A stretch of 64,000 nt of DNA from Diploptera punctata (taxonomy: Eukaryota; Arthropoda; Insecta; Blattodea; Blaberidae). The position numbers and the translations under genes are program-made. The stretch lies in NCBI GenBank assembly GCA_030220185.1, contig JASPKZ010007525.1, positions 434,001 to 498,000 on the forward strand, given 5' to 3'. Positions 1 to 8,613 of the stretch are shown here, piece after piece. The first letter of the stretch is position 1, and every line of letters starts with the position of its first letter. The notes under the pieces are model-generated. The model made no database searches, had not been told where the DNA came from, and was given only the letters and a program-made list of their open reading frames with translations.

Positions 1-600
1 AGTGTATATAGGCACCACTAAACGCACCATCGCAACCAGACTTAAGGAGCATGAAAGATACAGTCGTCTTAAAACAAATGGATAAGTCGGCAGTAGCAGA
101 ACACTCTTTACTTGATGGCCACAGGGTACAATACCAGAATACAGACATATTATCTAACTGCACACACTATTTTACCCGTCTGCAACGAGAAGCCATCGAA
201 ATATTCAAACATAAAAACAGTTTCAACAGAAAAGAAGAATCATTAAAAGTCAACAAAGTATGGATACCGGTTTTAAAAAACGCAAAATGTAAACCTCTAC
301 AAGCACAGTCGACTAGACTATCAAACAGCAATCTCAGTGGAACAATGGAAGTCCCTACCGCTGACCAATCAAAAGACAGATATAACGTACAGTCGACCAG
401 ACCATCAAATAGCAATCTCACTGGAGCAATGGAAGTCCCTAACGCTGACCAATCTGAAGGCAGATACAACTTACGAACACATCGCGGTGAACATATAAAT
501 AAGACAGACAGCGGGCAGAATTGCCAGTCTCAAGACAACCCTTGAGGATGCCAGATGCAGTCTCTGGCGAAACGTCGGGGAACTACAAGCCTCACGACCA
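1..600 (+). mobile_element. Penelope-like element, 3' end (family A), truncated by window edge
   Basis: Translation from the first bases gives VYIGTTKRTIATRLKEHE, the YIG half of a GIY-YIG endonuclease. A one-base frameshift near position 85 follows, then KSAVAEH and a C-terminal region to a stop at 543-545. This C-terminus contains two imperfect 36-residue repeats (the QSTR-SNSNL segments, 302-475). It is a separate PLE family from those below: the sequence after YIG differs (GTTKRT rather than GKTKRN). A hammerhead-like motif follows the stop. Confidence 0.75.
536..582 (+). ncRNA. Hammerhead-ribozyme-like motif in PLE family A
   Basis: The core is TTGAGGA (542-548, C3 replaced by U, or an extra U). 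Helix II is a perfect GCCAGA/TCTGGC (550-555 with 563-568), followed by GAAA (569-572). Helix III is a minimal ACGT palindrome (572-575) and C576 is the predicted cleavage base. Helix I is CCC (539-541) with GGG (577-579). A single unpaired U sits between the core and helix II, as in all other copies here. PLEs are known to encode minimal type I hammerheads; activity of this copy is inference. Confidence 0.6.
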
Positions 601-659
601 CGGCATACAGCCCGAAAATCTTCTTCAAGATCATCATAGCAACTCCGGCCGTGAAAGTC

Positions 660-1943
660 TACGTGAATACATTTGTACTAATAGTTTCTAAGGTCATTTG
701 TTTGGCTATTGATGGGTTTGTGTAATTTTTCTTTATTATTTCGTCTATTGAGAGGGTTGCATTGTACAGTTGGTAATCTAATGGGCTTGGTATTTGAGGT
801 GTTGGTTCAGTTTTGGCATCTAATTTATGTTTTTGGAAAATATTACTAGTTTTGTGGAGAAAGGAAGGTTGTGTGATTAAGATCTGGGGTGTTGTGCTTT
901 GAGGTTGGATTGCTTTTGGTAGGGCTGCTAATTTTGTGTGCATGACGCAGGATTTCTTTTCTATCTCATTTTGAATTGAGGGGTTGCCTGTGAACATTCT
1001 CATAGTTGCAGTGTTAGTTGATTTTACTGCTCCAGTGACTAATCTTAGCATTCAATTCTGGATTATTTCTAGTTTATTCATTGTGGTGTCTTTAGCTATA
1101 ACTATTGTTTCGGCTCCATAGGTTATAATTGGTTTCATGTAGATTTTATATGTTTTGTTTAGGGTGTCCAATGAGCTCCCCCATTTCTTCCCATCTAATC
1201 TCTTCAGTATGTATGAGTTTTTGTTCGCTTTTTCTTCAATCTTGTTGACATGATGCTCCAAGTTTAGTTTATTATCTAGATGGATTCCTAAGTATTTTGT
1301 GCAATTAGATTTGGTTATTGGGCTATTGTTGATTGGTATGTTGAAGGATTCACTTGTGTGTCTTAGTGAGAAGTACTGGTAAAATGTTTTTGACATGCTG
1401 ATTACCATGTTGTTAATTGTGCACCACTGTTGTAGCCTTTTTATGGTGTTGTCCATATACTTCTGCAGCTGTTCTTTGTGGTTTCTGGCTGAATTGTTGG
1501 CCTTCGTCCATATGACTAAATCATCTGCAAATAGTGCACATTTGATGCTGATTAGTTTTGATTTCCTTAGGGAGGTCATTGATGTAACTATTGAAGAGGG
1601 TGGTGCTTGAGACAGCGCCTTGTGGCAGTCCTGTTTTGGTTTGGACGTAATTTGATTGGAGGTTCTTATACTTGGAAGGTATCCATCTTTGTTTGTATTA
1701 TAAAGGATTTAACCCAGTGTAACATATGGCCTTGTTATTCCCATTTTTTGTAGCTTCCAAATAAGGTTGGTGCGCCACACTTTGTCATAGGCTGCTTGTA
1801 GGTCTACAAATACTGCTAGGACACTCTCTCTTCTGTTGAAGGCATCCTTGATCTCCTGGGTGAATTTAACCAATTGGTGACTTGTTGAAAGTTTTGGTCT
1901 AAAACCTGCCTGCTCTGGAGTCAGAAGGTGTTGTGTTTCCAGA
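660..1943 (-). mobile_element. LINE with RNase H-type lineage, copy 1, truncated at both ends
   Basis: On the minus strand the RT fragments read, from high to low coordinate: LLTPEQAGFRPKLST, VFVDLQAAYDKVWR, then CALFADDLVIW (the catalytic F-ADD box), KYLGIHLDNKL, and ITYGAET. The frame is broken between 1580 and 1709 and again at 1052. The same sequence recurs at 48.4-51.1 kb, where it diverges at the equivalent of 1943. The 3' end (RNase H part) is missing; it abuts family A PLE sequence near 660. Confidence 0.8.
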
Positions 1944-2004
1944 GTACACCATAGACTAAATGCAAAACATTTTATTCCAAATTTCATTTTAAACACAATT
2001 TATG

Positions 2005-2165
2005 ACTGGCCATGGAAAATTTGGAAAAATTATTTTAGAAGATTTAATATTAACCCAGACAGTGATCATAATTGTAAATGTCAAGAATCAATACAATTTG
2101 TAAAACATGTTTTATTTGATTGTCCTATATAAGAAAGACAACGATTCTGGTTAAACTTACTTTTA
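2005..2165 (+). pseudogene. Decayed LINE C-terminal zinc-knuckle fragment
   Basis: One + frame reads CKCQESIQFVKHVLFDCPI, a C-x-C...H...C pattern typical of the C-terminal zinc-binding region of RNase-H-bearing LINEs. No longer ORF is present. It directly follows the truncated LINE but in the opposite orientation. Confidence 0.45.
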
Positions 2166-2228
2166 AAATAATAATGAGGCTTTTGCCTCAATGTGTGAAG
2201 TGATTTTTAAGATATTTAAATTAATATT

Positions 2229-2275
2229 GGGAAGTAAACATTATGAGGTTATATCATTAATATGTTCTCCACTCA
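2229..2275. repeat. Isolated PLE terminal motif
   Basis: Contains GGGAAGTAAACATTATGAGG and then ATATGTTCTCC. This is the same outer terminus seen at 5919-5965 and, inverted, at 10240-10262. It is probably a solo or truncated PLE end. The sequence from 2280 to 2690 shows nothing else I can name. Confidence 0.5.
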
Positions 2276-2699
2276 CTATTAATGATTTTTAAGAACCAAA
2301 ATTATTATAAACATTTTATGAAATTCATAACACACATTCATAACAATATGTAGTATTTTTCTAAGCCACTTATAGATGATTTATGTGATTCATAACATTC
2401 ATTCAAAACCATAAGATAATATTTTTGTTTTACAATGTAGAGAATAATATTGTTATAGTAAGCTACAACCCTAACATGCCTTTGTGGTGAAATAGGGTTT
2501 CAAAATATTTGGAGATTAATAATAATAGTAATAATAAATAAATAAAACATCAAAATATGAAGGTTTACCGCTCAAAAGTAATGTTAAATTTTCAATAAAA
2601 TACTTCTGAATAGAAGTCGTCAGATGATAGTGACAGCTTTTGGCGTTTGGATGAACGGGAATTGTATAAGAGGAAATAATTGTTGATGATTGTATCGGA

Positions 2700-2790
2700 G
2701 CTCGAATGGTGTAACCGGTATCATATTGATGCATAGAATCAGTGATCCGGGATTCAAGTCTTGGTTCGAGCATTAATTTTTCTTTTTTAA
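2700..2790 (+). repeat. tRNA-derived SINE (head plus short T-rich tail)
   Basis: The cloverleaf-compatible head is 2700-2771. Acceptor GCTCGAA pairs with TTCGAGC. The T-arm GGATTCAAGTC keeps a B-box-like sequence, and TGGTGTAACCGG is A-box-like. It is followed by ATTAATTTTTCTTTTTT, the tail shared with the other tRNA-like units in this window, with a T5 run that could stop Pol III. The anticodon loop (GCATAGA) lacks U33, so a working tRNA is unlikely. Confidence 0.65.
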
Positions 2791-2853
2791 AAATGTTTGT
2801 ACTGATATTAATGAAATGGCAAAGGATTATAGTGTATATTTTATTGATTTCAG

Positions 2854-3032
2854 GGTAACAAAGGTGGAGTAGGTGTTAGGTTCGATCTGCATAGTACTTC
2901 ATTATGTTTTGTTAATTCACATCTTGCTGCACATGTAGAGGAATATGAGCGCAGGAATCAGGATTACCATGACATTTGCTCACGGATGAGTTTCACACAT
3001 TTCATGCCACCTAAAGGTATCAAGGATCATGA
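2854..3032 (+). CDS. Ocrl: OCRL/INPP5B-like exon: 5-phosphatase domain
   Basis: First recognisable exon of an inositol polyphosphate 5-phosphatase of the OCRL/INPP5B group. These enzymes remove the 5-phosphate from PI(4,5)P2 and related lipids on endosomal and Golgi membranes. The exon follows TTTCAG (acceptor at 2853), opens in phase 0 with [10 protein letters not shown] and carries the family motif NSHLAAH, followed by E-ERRNQDY. It ends at a GTAAGT donor after 2 bases of a codon. The earlier part of the phosphatase domain and the N-terminal PH domain must lie upstream of the window. The assignment rests on motif order and in-frame joining to the next six exons. Confidence 0.93.
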
Positions 3033-3094
3033 GTAAGTGCTCTTTTCAATATATTTTGTTTCTGTGTTTTATTATTAATTTAATACTTCTCACT

Positions 3095-3182
3095 GACGGC
3101 AGATTATATTTGAAGAGAAAAAATATATGGTCAAACCCCAGTCTGAGTATATATTTGTCTCTTCAAATATATTTTGTTTCTA
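3095..3182. repeat. Small foldback of a tRNA-like SINE 3' end
   Basis: AATATATTTGAAGAGA-type sequence occurs in both orientations around GGTCAAACCCCAGTCTGAG, the T-arm and acceptor half of the Lys-like tRNA unit. It is a truncated inverted pair, the same arrangement seen at full length at 4716-5591. Confidence 0.5.
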
Positions 3183-3271
3183 TTTTATACTGAACATTGT
3201 AAAAACATGTATGAAAATAATATAATTTTCTATTATTCCAAGAGGGTAATTATTTTTCATAACACTATATA

Positions 3272-3490
3272 TGTCCACCGCTGTGGTCTCGAGGTAGCAT
3301 GCTGCTTTGTCACGCAGCGGGCTCGGGTTTGATCCCCGGTCGGGGCAGTTTTTCTGGGTGAGGTTTTTATTGGGGTTTTTCCTCACCTGTAAGACAAATG
3401 TCAGGAAAACTTTAAGGCCCAAACGGTCCCCCAAATCATATGGCCGTCATCATAATCATCCTTATCATTATCATCATCATCCTTCACCGG
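3272..3490 (+). repeat. tRNA-derived SINE with (TCA)n-type tail
   Basis: The head (CCGCTGTGGTCTCGAGGTAG, then GGGTTTGATCCCCGGTCGGG) has recognisable A- and B-box-like segments. A body of about 100 bases follows, and it ends in repeated ATCATC/ATTATCATCATCATC. No TSD was identified. The sequence from 3500 to 3900 holds nothing I recognise. Confidence 0.6.
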
Positions 3491-3907
3491 TGTGGAAAAC
3501 AACGGGAAGCTACCACACATACAATTCCCTAGTAAAGCTGCAAGCATAGCATGAAAATGCAGTGAAGGACCTGCCTTTGGGCAGAATTACTATCGATGGA
3601 TATAATATATATAATTGGTTCCATAGGGCGCAACTAATGTAATAGGCACACAACTCATATTTCACCACTGCATTTCTTCCTACATGCAGAACCATTTGTA
3701 TTTTCGAATAGCTGTTTCTTAACTAGTGATATTTATGTATTTGTCATTCAGAATGCTTTAAATCTTCTTGACTGAACATAGTGGCAAAAGTAAATTGGCA
3801 GACACATTGCTCCCGATTTTGTAACTGTTTCCAAAGGCATATATATTTTCAATAATTCTGTAGTAAATTAAGTTATTTGATTCATCTATCAAGTAAATAG
3901 TGTAAAA

Positions 3908-4257
3908 ATAATTGAGTTTGTATTTTTTAACATTCTTATTTCATATGATTTTGTTGAACATATGTTTCAAGGTGTTGCCCCATTGTCAGCTTTGCACAAA
4001 CTGATTTTTTTCTTTTCTTCAAGCTGTCGGGTCTGGATCTGTGTTCCAAAGAACTTGGTAATGAGGCTCCTTACCAAGTTGTTTGGAACACAAATCCAGG
4101 GCCGACAACTTGAAGAAAAGAAAAGTCAGTTTGTTGTGCAAGGCTGACAATGGGGCAACACCTTGAAACATATGTCCAACAAAACAATCATATGAGGTAA
4201 GAATGTTAAAAAAATACAAACTCAATTATATAATTAAACCTCATAATGTTACTTCCT
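3908..4257. mobile_element. Mini PLE-type foldback, arms about 165 bp
   Basis: The sequence at 3908-4075 recurs inverted at 4078-4232. Each arm ends outward in a variant of the CTCATATG/CATATGAGG motif. The right end adds AACCTCATAATGTTACTTCC, the terminus shared by the PLEs here. The right arm has a hammerhead-like core CTGACAA (4144-4150), then GAAA (4165-4168) with palindromic ACATATGT (4168-4175). There is no coding capacity. Confidence 0.6.
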
Positions 4258-4603
4258 TCTTCTTGTATCTTGTAAGGCCATGTTTCCCTTAACAGAGATT
4301 TAGGCGCTCTCCCCCTACAGGGAAGAATTGAACCATACTAATTTAGTTACACTTTTTTTCGTACAGATGTCATTTGAGTGGTCTGTGATCAGCGTTCCAC
4401 CTCATAATGACATCTAGGAAACCAAGGTAGTGCTAGGACGGGAAAATTCGGTAAATTTTGCTTAGAGGCCTTTTCATTCAGGCTTAAGGATCATTTATGA
4501 GCCTAAAAATCTTCAGACTCAGGACCCATGGCTTAAAATCCCTCCCAGAGGACTTGCTCCTTGGATTTTTCCATCCTAAAAAAAATCCATCGACCCCGAC
4601 TGG
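4258..4603 (-). mobile_element. SINE family V, minus strand, inserted in a PLE terminus
   Basis: The SINE lies between a 10-bp TSD, GTTACTTCCT, at 4248-4257 and 4604-4613. It splits the PLE end motif. Same family as 14012-14420 and 20183-20582, but the tRNA-related head is cut off at the right end here. The region from 4620 to 4704 is unassigned. Confidence 0.8.
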
Positions 4604-4715
4604 GTTACTTCCTAATGATTTTAAAATAGTGTAAAAGTATTTGAGTATTCTCAATAATGCATTTTTTTCGCCCAATTTGAACTATTGGAAAATTGTACTG
4701 GAACACAAAATTATT

Positions 4716-5591
4716 CGATGTTTTTATTATTAATTTCATACATCTCAATGATGGATAAATCATATTTAAAGAGAAAAATTATACGCTCAGACCGGGACTT
4801 GAACCCGGGACCCTTGGTTTTCTAGTCCAAGTGCTCTACCATTTGAGCTACCTGAGCAAGTACCGATCTAAACGCAAATCTTTCTCTATATACGTTGAAA
4901 TTCCCGCCCCAAATGCTTTGAAGCCTTTGCTTCTATCTTTGCAAATGGCGGCTCCTATATTAAGAAGACATATTTGGGAATTATACATTACATTATAAAT
5001 GCCAGTACGGCTATTTTCGATGTTTTTATTATTAATTTCATACATCTCAATGATGGATAAATCATATTTAAAGAGAAAAATTATACGCTCAGACCGGGAC
5101 TTGAACCCGGGACCCTTGGTTTTCTAGTCCAAGTGCTCTACCATTTGAGCTACCTGAGCAAGTATATAGAGAAAGATTTGCGTTTAGATCGGTACTTGCT
5201 CAGGTAGCTCAAATGGTAGAGCACTTGGACTAGAAAACCAAGGGTCCCGGGTTCAAGTCCCGGTCTGAGCGTATAATTTTTCTCTTTAAATATGATTTAT
5301 CCATCATTGAGATGTATGAAATTAATAATAAAAACATCGAAAATAGCCGTACTGGCATTTATAATGTAATGTATAATTCCCAAATATGTCTTCTTAATAT
5401 AGGAGCCGCCATTTGCAAAGATAGAAGCAAAGGCTTCAAAGCATTTGGGGCGGGAATTTCAACGTATATAGAGAAAGATTTGCGTTTAGATCGGTACTTG
5501 CTCAGGTAGCTCAAATGGTAGAGCACTTGGACTAGAAAACCAAGGGTCCCGGGTTCAAGTCCCGGTCTGAGCGTATAATTTTTCTCTTTAA
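4716..5591. mobile_element. Palindromic tRNA-like array element, copy 1
   Basis: Four tRNA-like units lie at 4785-4857 (-), 5087-5159 (-), 5198-5270 (+) and 5500-5572 (+). Spacing within each arm is 302 bp, and the arms are near-identical inverted copies meeting near 5160-5166. Each unit folds with acceptor GCTCAGG/TCTGAGC, D-stem GCTC/GAGC and T-stem CCGGG/CCCGG. The body is Lys-tRNA-like but the anticodon region has one extra base. TATAATTTTTCTC follows each unit as a possible Pol III terminator. An 11-bp TSD (ACAAAATTATT, 4705-4715 and 5592-5602) flanks the whole array, so it inserted as one piece. The unit between tRNA heads also contains an open frame of 65 codons, identical in both arms and probably not coding. 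Confidence 0.85.
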
Positions 5592-5815
5592 ACAAAATTA
5601 TTGTTTAGGTTAATTTTATTAGATATTTGCACAAAATGTTGAAGGTGGTATATGATTTGAGTAAACTTTATGATCTCAGAGAAGGAAAAAAATATACAAA
5701 ACATTAACAATGACAAATGTTTTCTTTAATTGTTAATTTAATACTTCTCACTTTGTAGCATTTGACGCTTGGAAATTAACAATGTGTAAGAAAAAATTTG
5801 CATTTAGATTGGAGT

Positions 5816-5887
5816 GCTCAGATAGCTCAGCTGGTAGAGCATTGGCATAGAAAGCCAAAGGTCCTGGGTTCAAACCCCAGTTTGAGC
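5816..5887 (+). repeat. Single tRNA-like SINE with canonical cloverleaf
   Basis: 72 bases with acceptor GCTCAGA/TTTGAGC, D-stem GCTC/GAGC, anticodon stem TTGGC/GCCAA, 7-base loop ATAGAAA and T-stem CTGGG/CCCAG. The loop would place AGA as anticodon on a Lys-like, short-variable-loop body, although real tRNA-Ser has a long variable arm. ATATAATTTTTCTATTT follows. It is a diverged relative of the array units and probably a SINE head. Confidence 0.6.
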
Positions 5888-5918
5888 ATATAATTTTTCT
5901 ATTTAATTAATGTTGGGA

Positions 5919-5995
5919 AGTAAACATTATGAGGTATAATCATTAAAATTCATCGGAGAACATATTAAGTTATGTAGATAGGAAATAACACTATG
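5919..5995. repeat. Nested PLE left termini
   Basis: Two successive outer-end motifs: AAACATTATGAGGTATAATC (5922-5941), then AATTCATCGGAGAACATA, whose inverse lies at 10240-10258; and GGAAATAACACTATGAGG (5981-5998), the left end of the family 2 PLE resumed at 8614. Together they show a PLE within a PLE within a PLE. Confidence 0.6.
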
Positions 5996-6049
5996 AGGTT
6001 TTTTAATAATTAAATTAATGTTTTTATTACCTCACCTCATATCCTTTTT

Positions 6050-6092
6050 CTTCTATACTGCAGTTTCGGAGCTTATCTCCATCGTCAGTAGC
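6050..6092 (-). ncRNA. Hammerhead-like ribozyme, PLE family 1 left arm
   Basis: Same sequence as the right-arm copy in the opposite orientation. The core CTGACGA reads from 6088 down to 6082, palindromic ACTGCAGT spans 6064-6057, and the predicted cleavage lies between 6056 and 6055, directly before TAG. Confidence 0.7.
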
Positions 6093-7324
6093 CTCTGGTC
6101 GACCGGTGTTATGTCGTTTCTTGGCGGTTTCCTTCTTACTTCTGTCGGTGGACCGATGAACCTCTGGATTAGGTCAAAATTTGCGGGAGTTTCAAAATTC
6201 ATGAGTTTTTCTTTTTTGTTTTTTTGGATGTGGATTTTTTCCCAGACTGTGAGTTCCTTTAGTTTATCTGTTTGTTTGATTAGGCTAGCTTCTGTATCTA
6301 TTAAATGTTTTTCAGACCAAGCATGGGCTGCTACTGCTGACTTGTCCACTTCCCCCTTTTTTACATTTCTAAGGTGTTCCTTCAATCTAGTTTTTAAATT
6401 TCTTTTTGTTTTTCCTATATAGATTTTGTCGCAATCTTGACATTTGATCTGATATATTCCTGATTTATATTCTTGTCCAATTTTTTCATTTTTGTTGGTT
6501 TTAATTATCTTGTTTAGGCTGTATTCATTCTTTGGGGCCAATCGAATGTTAAACTTATTGAAAATTTTCTGGAACTTGTGGTGTTTTACAGGATGGTAAG
6601 TGAATTTTTTGAATCTTATGTTCTCTTCTGTTTGTTTTTTAAGTGTGCTTTCATTAATTAGTTTTTGCCTTTTGAACTTATTTATTTTCTTGTGTACCAT
6701 GTTCTCTTCATAACCATTTTCTATTGCTACTTTAATTATGTATTCTTTTTCTTTTTCATATTTTTCACGGTTCAGGGGTACATTCACCAATCTGTGTGTT
6801 AGGCTATTGAATACAGCTTCTTTGTGAGCGAAATGGTTGAATCCTGATGCCTTAATGTAGTTATCTTTATGTGTGTTCTTTCTGTATATTCCAAATTCTA
6901 TTTTGTTTTTTTCGTTTCTAGTTAGGGTTAGATCCAAAAATGAAATTTGTCTTTCAGTTTCAGTTTCCATTGTGAATTTTACAGTTTTGCTCTGAAGGTT
7001 CAGGAGTTTTAAGGCATCTTCTATTTGTTTATGGTTTATAATGGCTATTATATTGTCAACATATCTGCGCCAAAATTTGAAAGTTAATGGGTGTCCCCTT
7101 GTGATTTTCTGTTCGAAACTACCCATGAATAAATTGGCCAGAAAGGGAGATAGTGGGTTTCCCATGGAAAGTTCAAAATTTTGTTTGTAGTATTTCCCAT
7201 TGTATGTAAAGAACATTTGTTCGATGCACAATTTTGTCAAAATTGCCATGGAAAGTCCAAAATTTTGTTTGTAGTATTTCCCATTGTATGTAAAGAACAT
7301 TTGTTCGATGCACAATTTTGACAA
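6053..7324 (-). CDS. PLE family 1 RT/GIY-YIG ORF, 5'-truncated (left arm)
   Basis: An open frame of 423 codons, lacking the RT N-terminus. It contains LSMGNPLSPFLANLFM, RRYVDNIIAI (the catalytic YVDD is changed to YVDN), ISFLDLTLTR, then GIYQIKCQDCDKIYIGKTKR (GIY-YIG core with the CxxC typical of PLE endonucleases) and KSAVAAHAWSEKH. The first 30 or so residues are a direct duplication of the KLCIEQMFFTYNGKYYKQNF segment (7167-7236 and 7252-7320). The stop codon TAG (6055-6053) immediately follows the predicted ribozyme cleavage site. Confidence 0.85.
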   Translation of the reverse strand: MSKLCIEQMFFTYNGKYYKQNFGLSMAILTKLCIEQMFFTYNGKYYKQNFELSMGNPLSPFLANLFMGSFEQKITRGHPLTFKFWRRYVDNIIAIINHKQIEDALKLLNLQSKTVKFTMETETERQISFLDLTLTRNEKNKIEFGIYRKNTHKDNYIKASGFNHFAHKEAVFNSLTHRLVNVPLNREKYEKEKEYIIKVAIENGYEENMVHKKINKFKRQKLINESTLKKQTEENIRFKKFTYHPVKHHKFQKIFNKFNIRLAPKNEYSLNKIIKTNKNEKIGQEYKSGIYQIKCQDCDKIYIGKTKRNLKTRLKEHLRNVKKGEVDKSAVAAHAWSEKHLIDTEASLIKQTDKLKELTVWEKIHIQKNKKEKLMNFETPANFDLIQRFIGPPTEVRRKPPRNDITPVDQRLLTMEISSETAV

Positions 7325-8506
7325 AATTGTGCATCGAACAAATGTTCTTTACATACAATGGGAAATACTACAAACAAAATTTTGGACTTTCCATGGGAAA
7401 CCCACTATCTCCCTTTCTGGCCAATTTATTCATGGGTAGTTTCGAACAGAAAATCACAAGGGGACACCCATTAACTTTCAAATTTTGGCGCAGATATGTT
7501 GACGATATAATAGCCATTATAAACCATAAACAAATAGAAGATGCCTTAAAACTCCTGAACCTTCAGAGCAAAACTGTAAAATTCACAATGGAAACTGAAA
7601 CTGAAAGACAAATTTCATTTTTGGATCTAACCCTAACTAGAAACGAAAAAAAACAAAATAGAATTTGGAATATACAGAAAGAACACACATAAAGATAACT
7701 ACATTAAGGCATCAGGATTCAACCATTTCGCTCACAAAGAAGCTGTATTCAATAGCCTAACACACAGATTGGTGAATGTACCCCTGAACCGTGAAAAATA
7801 TGAAAAAGAAAAAGAATACATAATTAAAGTAGCAATAGAAAATGGTTATGAAGAGAACATGGTACACAAGAAAATAAATAAGTTCAAAAGGCAAAAACTA
7901 ATTAATGAAAGCACACTTAAAAAACAAACAGAAGAGAACATAAGATTCAAAAAATTCACTTACCATCCTGTAAAACACCACAAGTTCCAGAAAATTTTCA
8001 ATAAGTTTAACATTCGATTGGCCCCAAAGAATGAATACAGCCTAAACAAGATAATTAAAACCAACAAAAATGAAAAAATTGGACAAGAATATAAATCAGG
8101 AATATATCAGATCAAATGTCAAGATTGCGACAAAATCTATATAGGAAAAACAAAAAGAAATTTAAAAACTAGATTGAAGGAACACCTTAGAAATGTAAAA
8201 AAGGGGGAAGTGGACAAGTCAGCAGTAGCAGCCCATGCTTGGTCTGAAAAACATTTAATAGATACAGAAGCTAGCCTAATCAAACAAACAGATAAACTAA
8301 AGGAACTCACAGTCTGGGAAAAAATCCACATCCAAAAAAACAAAAAAGAAAAACTCATGAATTTTGAAACTCCCGCAAATTTTGACCTAATCCAGAGGTT
8401 CATCGGTCCACCGACAGAAGTAAGAAGGAAACCGCCAAGAAATGACATAACACCGGTCGACCAGAGGCTACTGACGATGGAGATAAGCTCCGAAACTGCA
8501 GTATAG
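7318..8506 (+). pseudogene. PLE family 1 RT/GIY-YIG ORF, right arm, one frameshift
   Basis: The mirror copy of the left-arm ORF, and it retains the intact YVDD box (RRYVDDIIAI). The frame breaks near 7650 because an A run is one base longer (ACGAAAAAAAACAAAAT versus seven A's in the left arm). It is open again from 7769 to 8506 through the GIY-YIG domain and ends ..SSETAV-TAG. The internal start at 7769 is only the first ATG after the shift. Confidence 0.85.
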
Positions 8507-8526
8507 AAGAAAAAGGATATGAGGTG
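8453..8526 (+). ncRNA. Hammerhead-like ribozyme overlapping PLE stop codon (right arm)
   Basis: The core is CTGACGA (8471-8477), with helix II GGAG/CTCC (8479-8482 with 8488-8491) and loop ATAAG. GAAA is 8492-8495, and the palindromic helix III is ACTGCAGT (8495-8502). The predicted cleavage follows A8503. Helix I is CTA (8468-8470) with TAG (8504-8506), and TAG is also the stop codon of the PLE frame. A distal CACC (8451-8454)/GGTG (8523-8526) pairing is possible. The mirror copy is at 6050-6092 (-). Confidence 0.7.
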
Positions 8527-8613
8527 AGATAATAAAAACATTAATTTAATTATTAAATTAAACCTCATAGTGTTCTTTCCCTGTGAAAGTTAAATAAAAA
8601 AGGTTTTTTAATA

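Larger units (their letters stand above)
6009..8600. mobile_element. PLE family 1 foldback (2.6 kb palindrome)
   Basis: The two arms (about 6020-7319 minus, 7320-8570 plus) are near-identical inverted copies of the RT C-terminal half plus the GIY-YIG endonuclease, meeting with no spacer at GCACAATTTTG/ACAAAATTGTGC. A 13-bp TSD (AGGTTTTTTAATA, 5996-6008 and 8601-8613) flanks the pair and interrupts the terminus of a family 2 PLE. The right end is complete (AAACCTCATAGTGTTC, then CCTGTGAAAGTTAAATAAA); the left end is cut short. Both arms carry a ribozyme-like motif. Confidence 0.85.

Noticed and set aside
4785..4857. Functional tRNA genes
   Set aside because: An extra anticodon-loop base in the arrayed units, arrangement in mobile palindromes and TSDs favour SINE heads.
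5312..5509. Identical 65-codon open frames in all arms of the tRNA-like arrays
   Set aside because: They lie in the spacer between tRNA heads, run into the head itself, show no domain, and identity simply follows from recent duplication of the whole DNA.
7640..7690. Programmed frameshift in the PLE right arm
   Set aside because: The only difference from the open left arm is one extra A in an A run. Family 3 arms show different lengths at the equivalent A-rich place, so these look like random slippage mutations.
5975..8600. Palindromes as pure assembly or read foldback artefacts
   Set aside because: Arms differ by point changes, a duplication and frameshifts, outer ends differ in extent, and matching TSDs lie outside both arms. 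An artefact would give exact mirrors without TSDs. Long-read confirmation is still needed.
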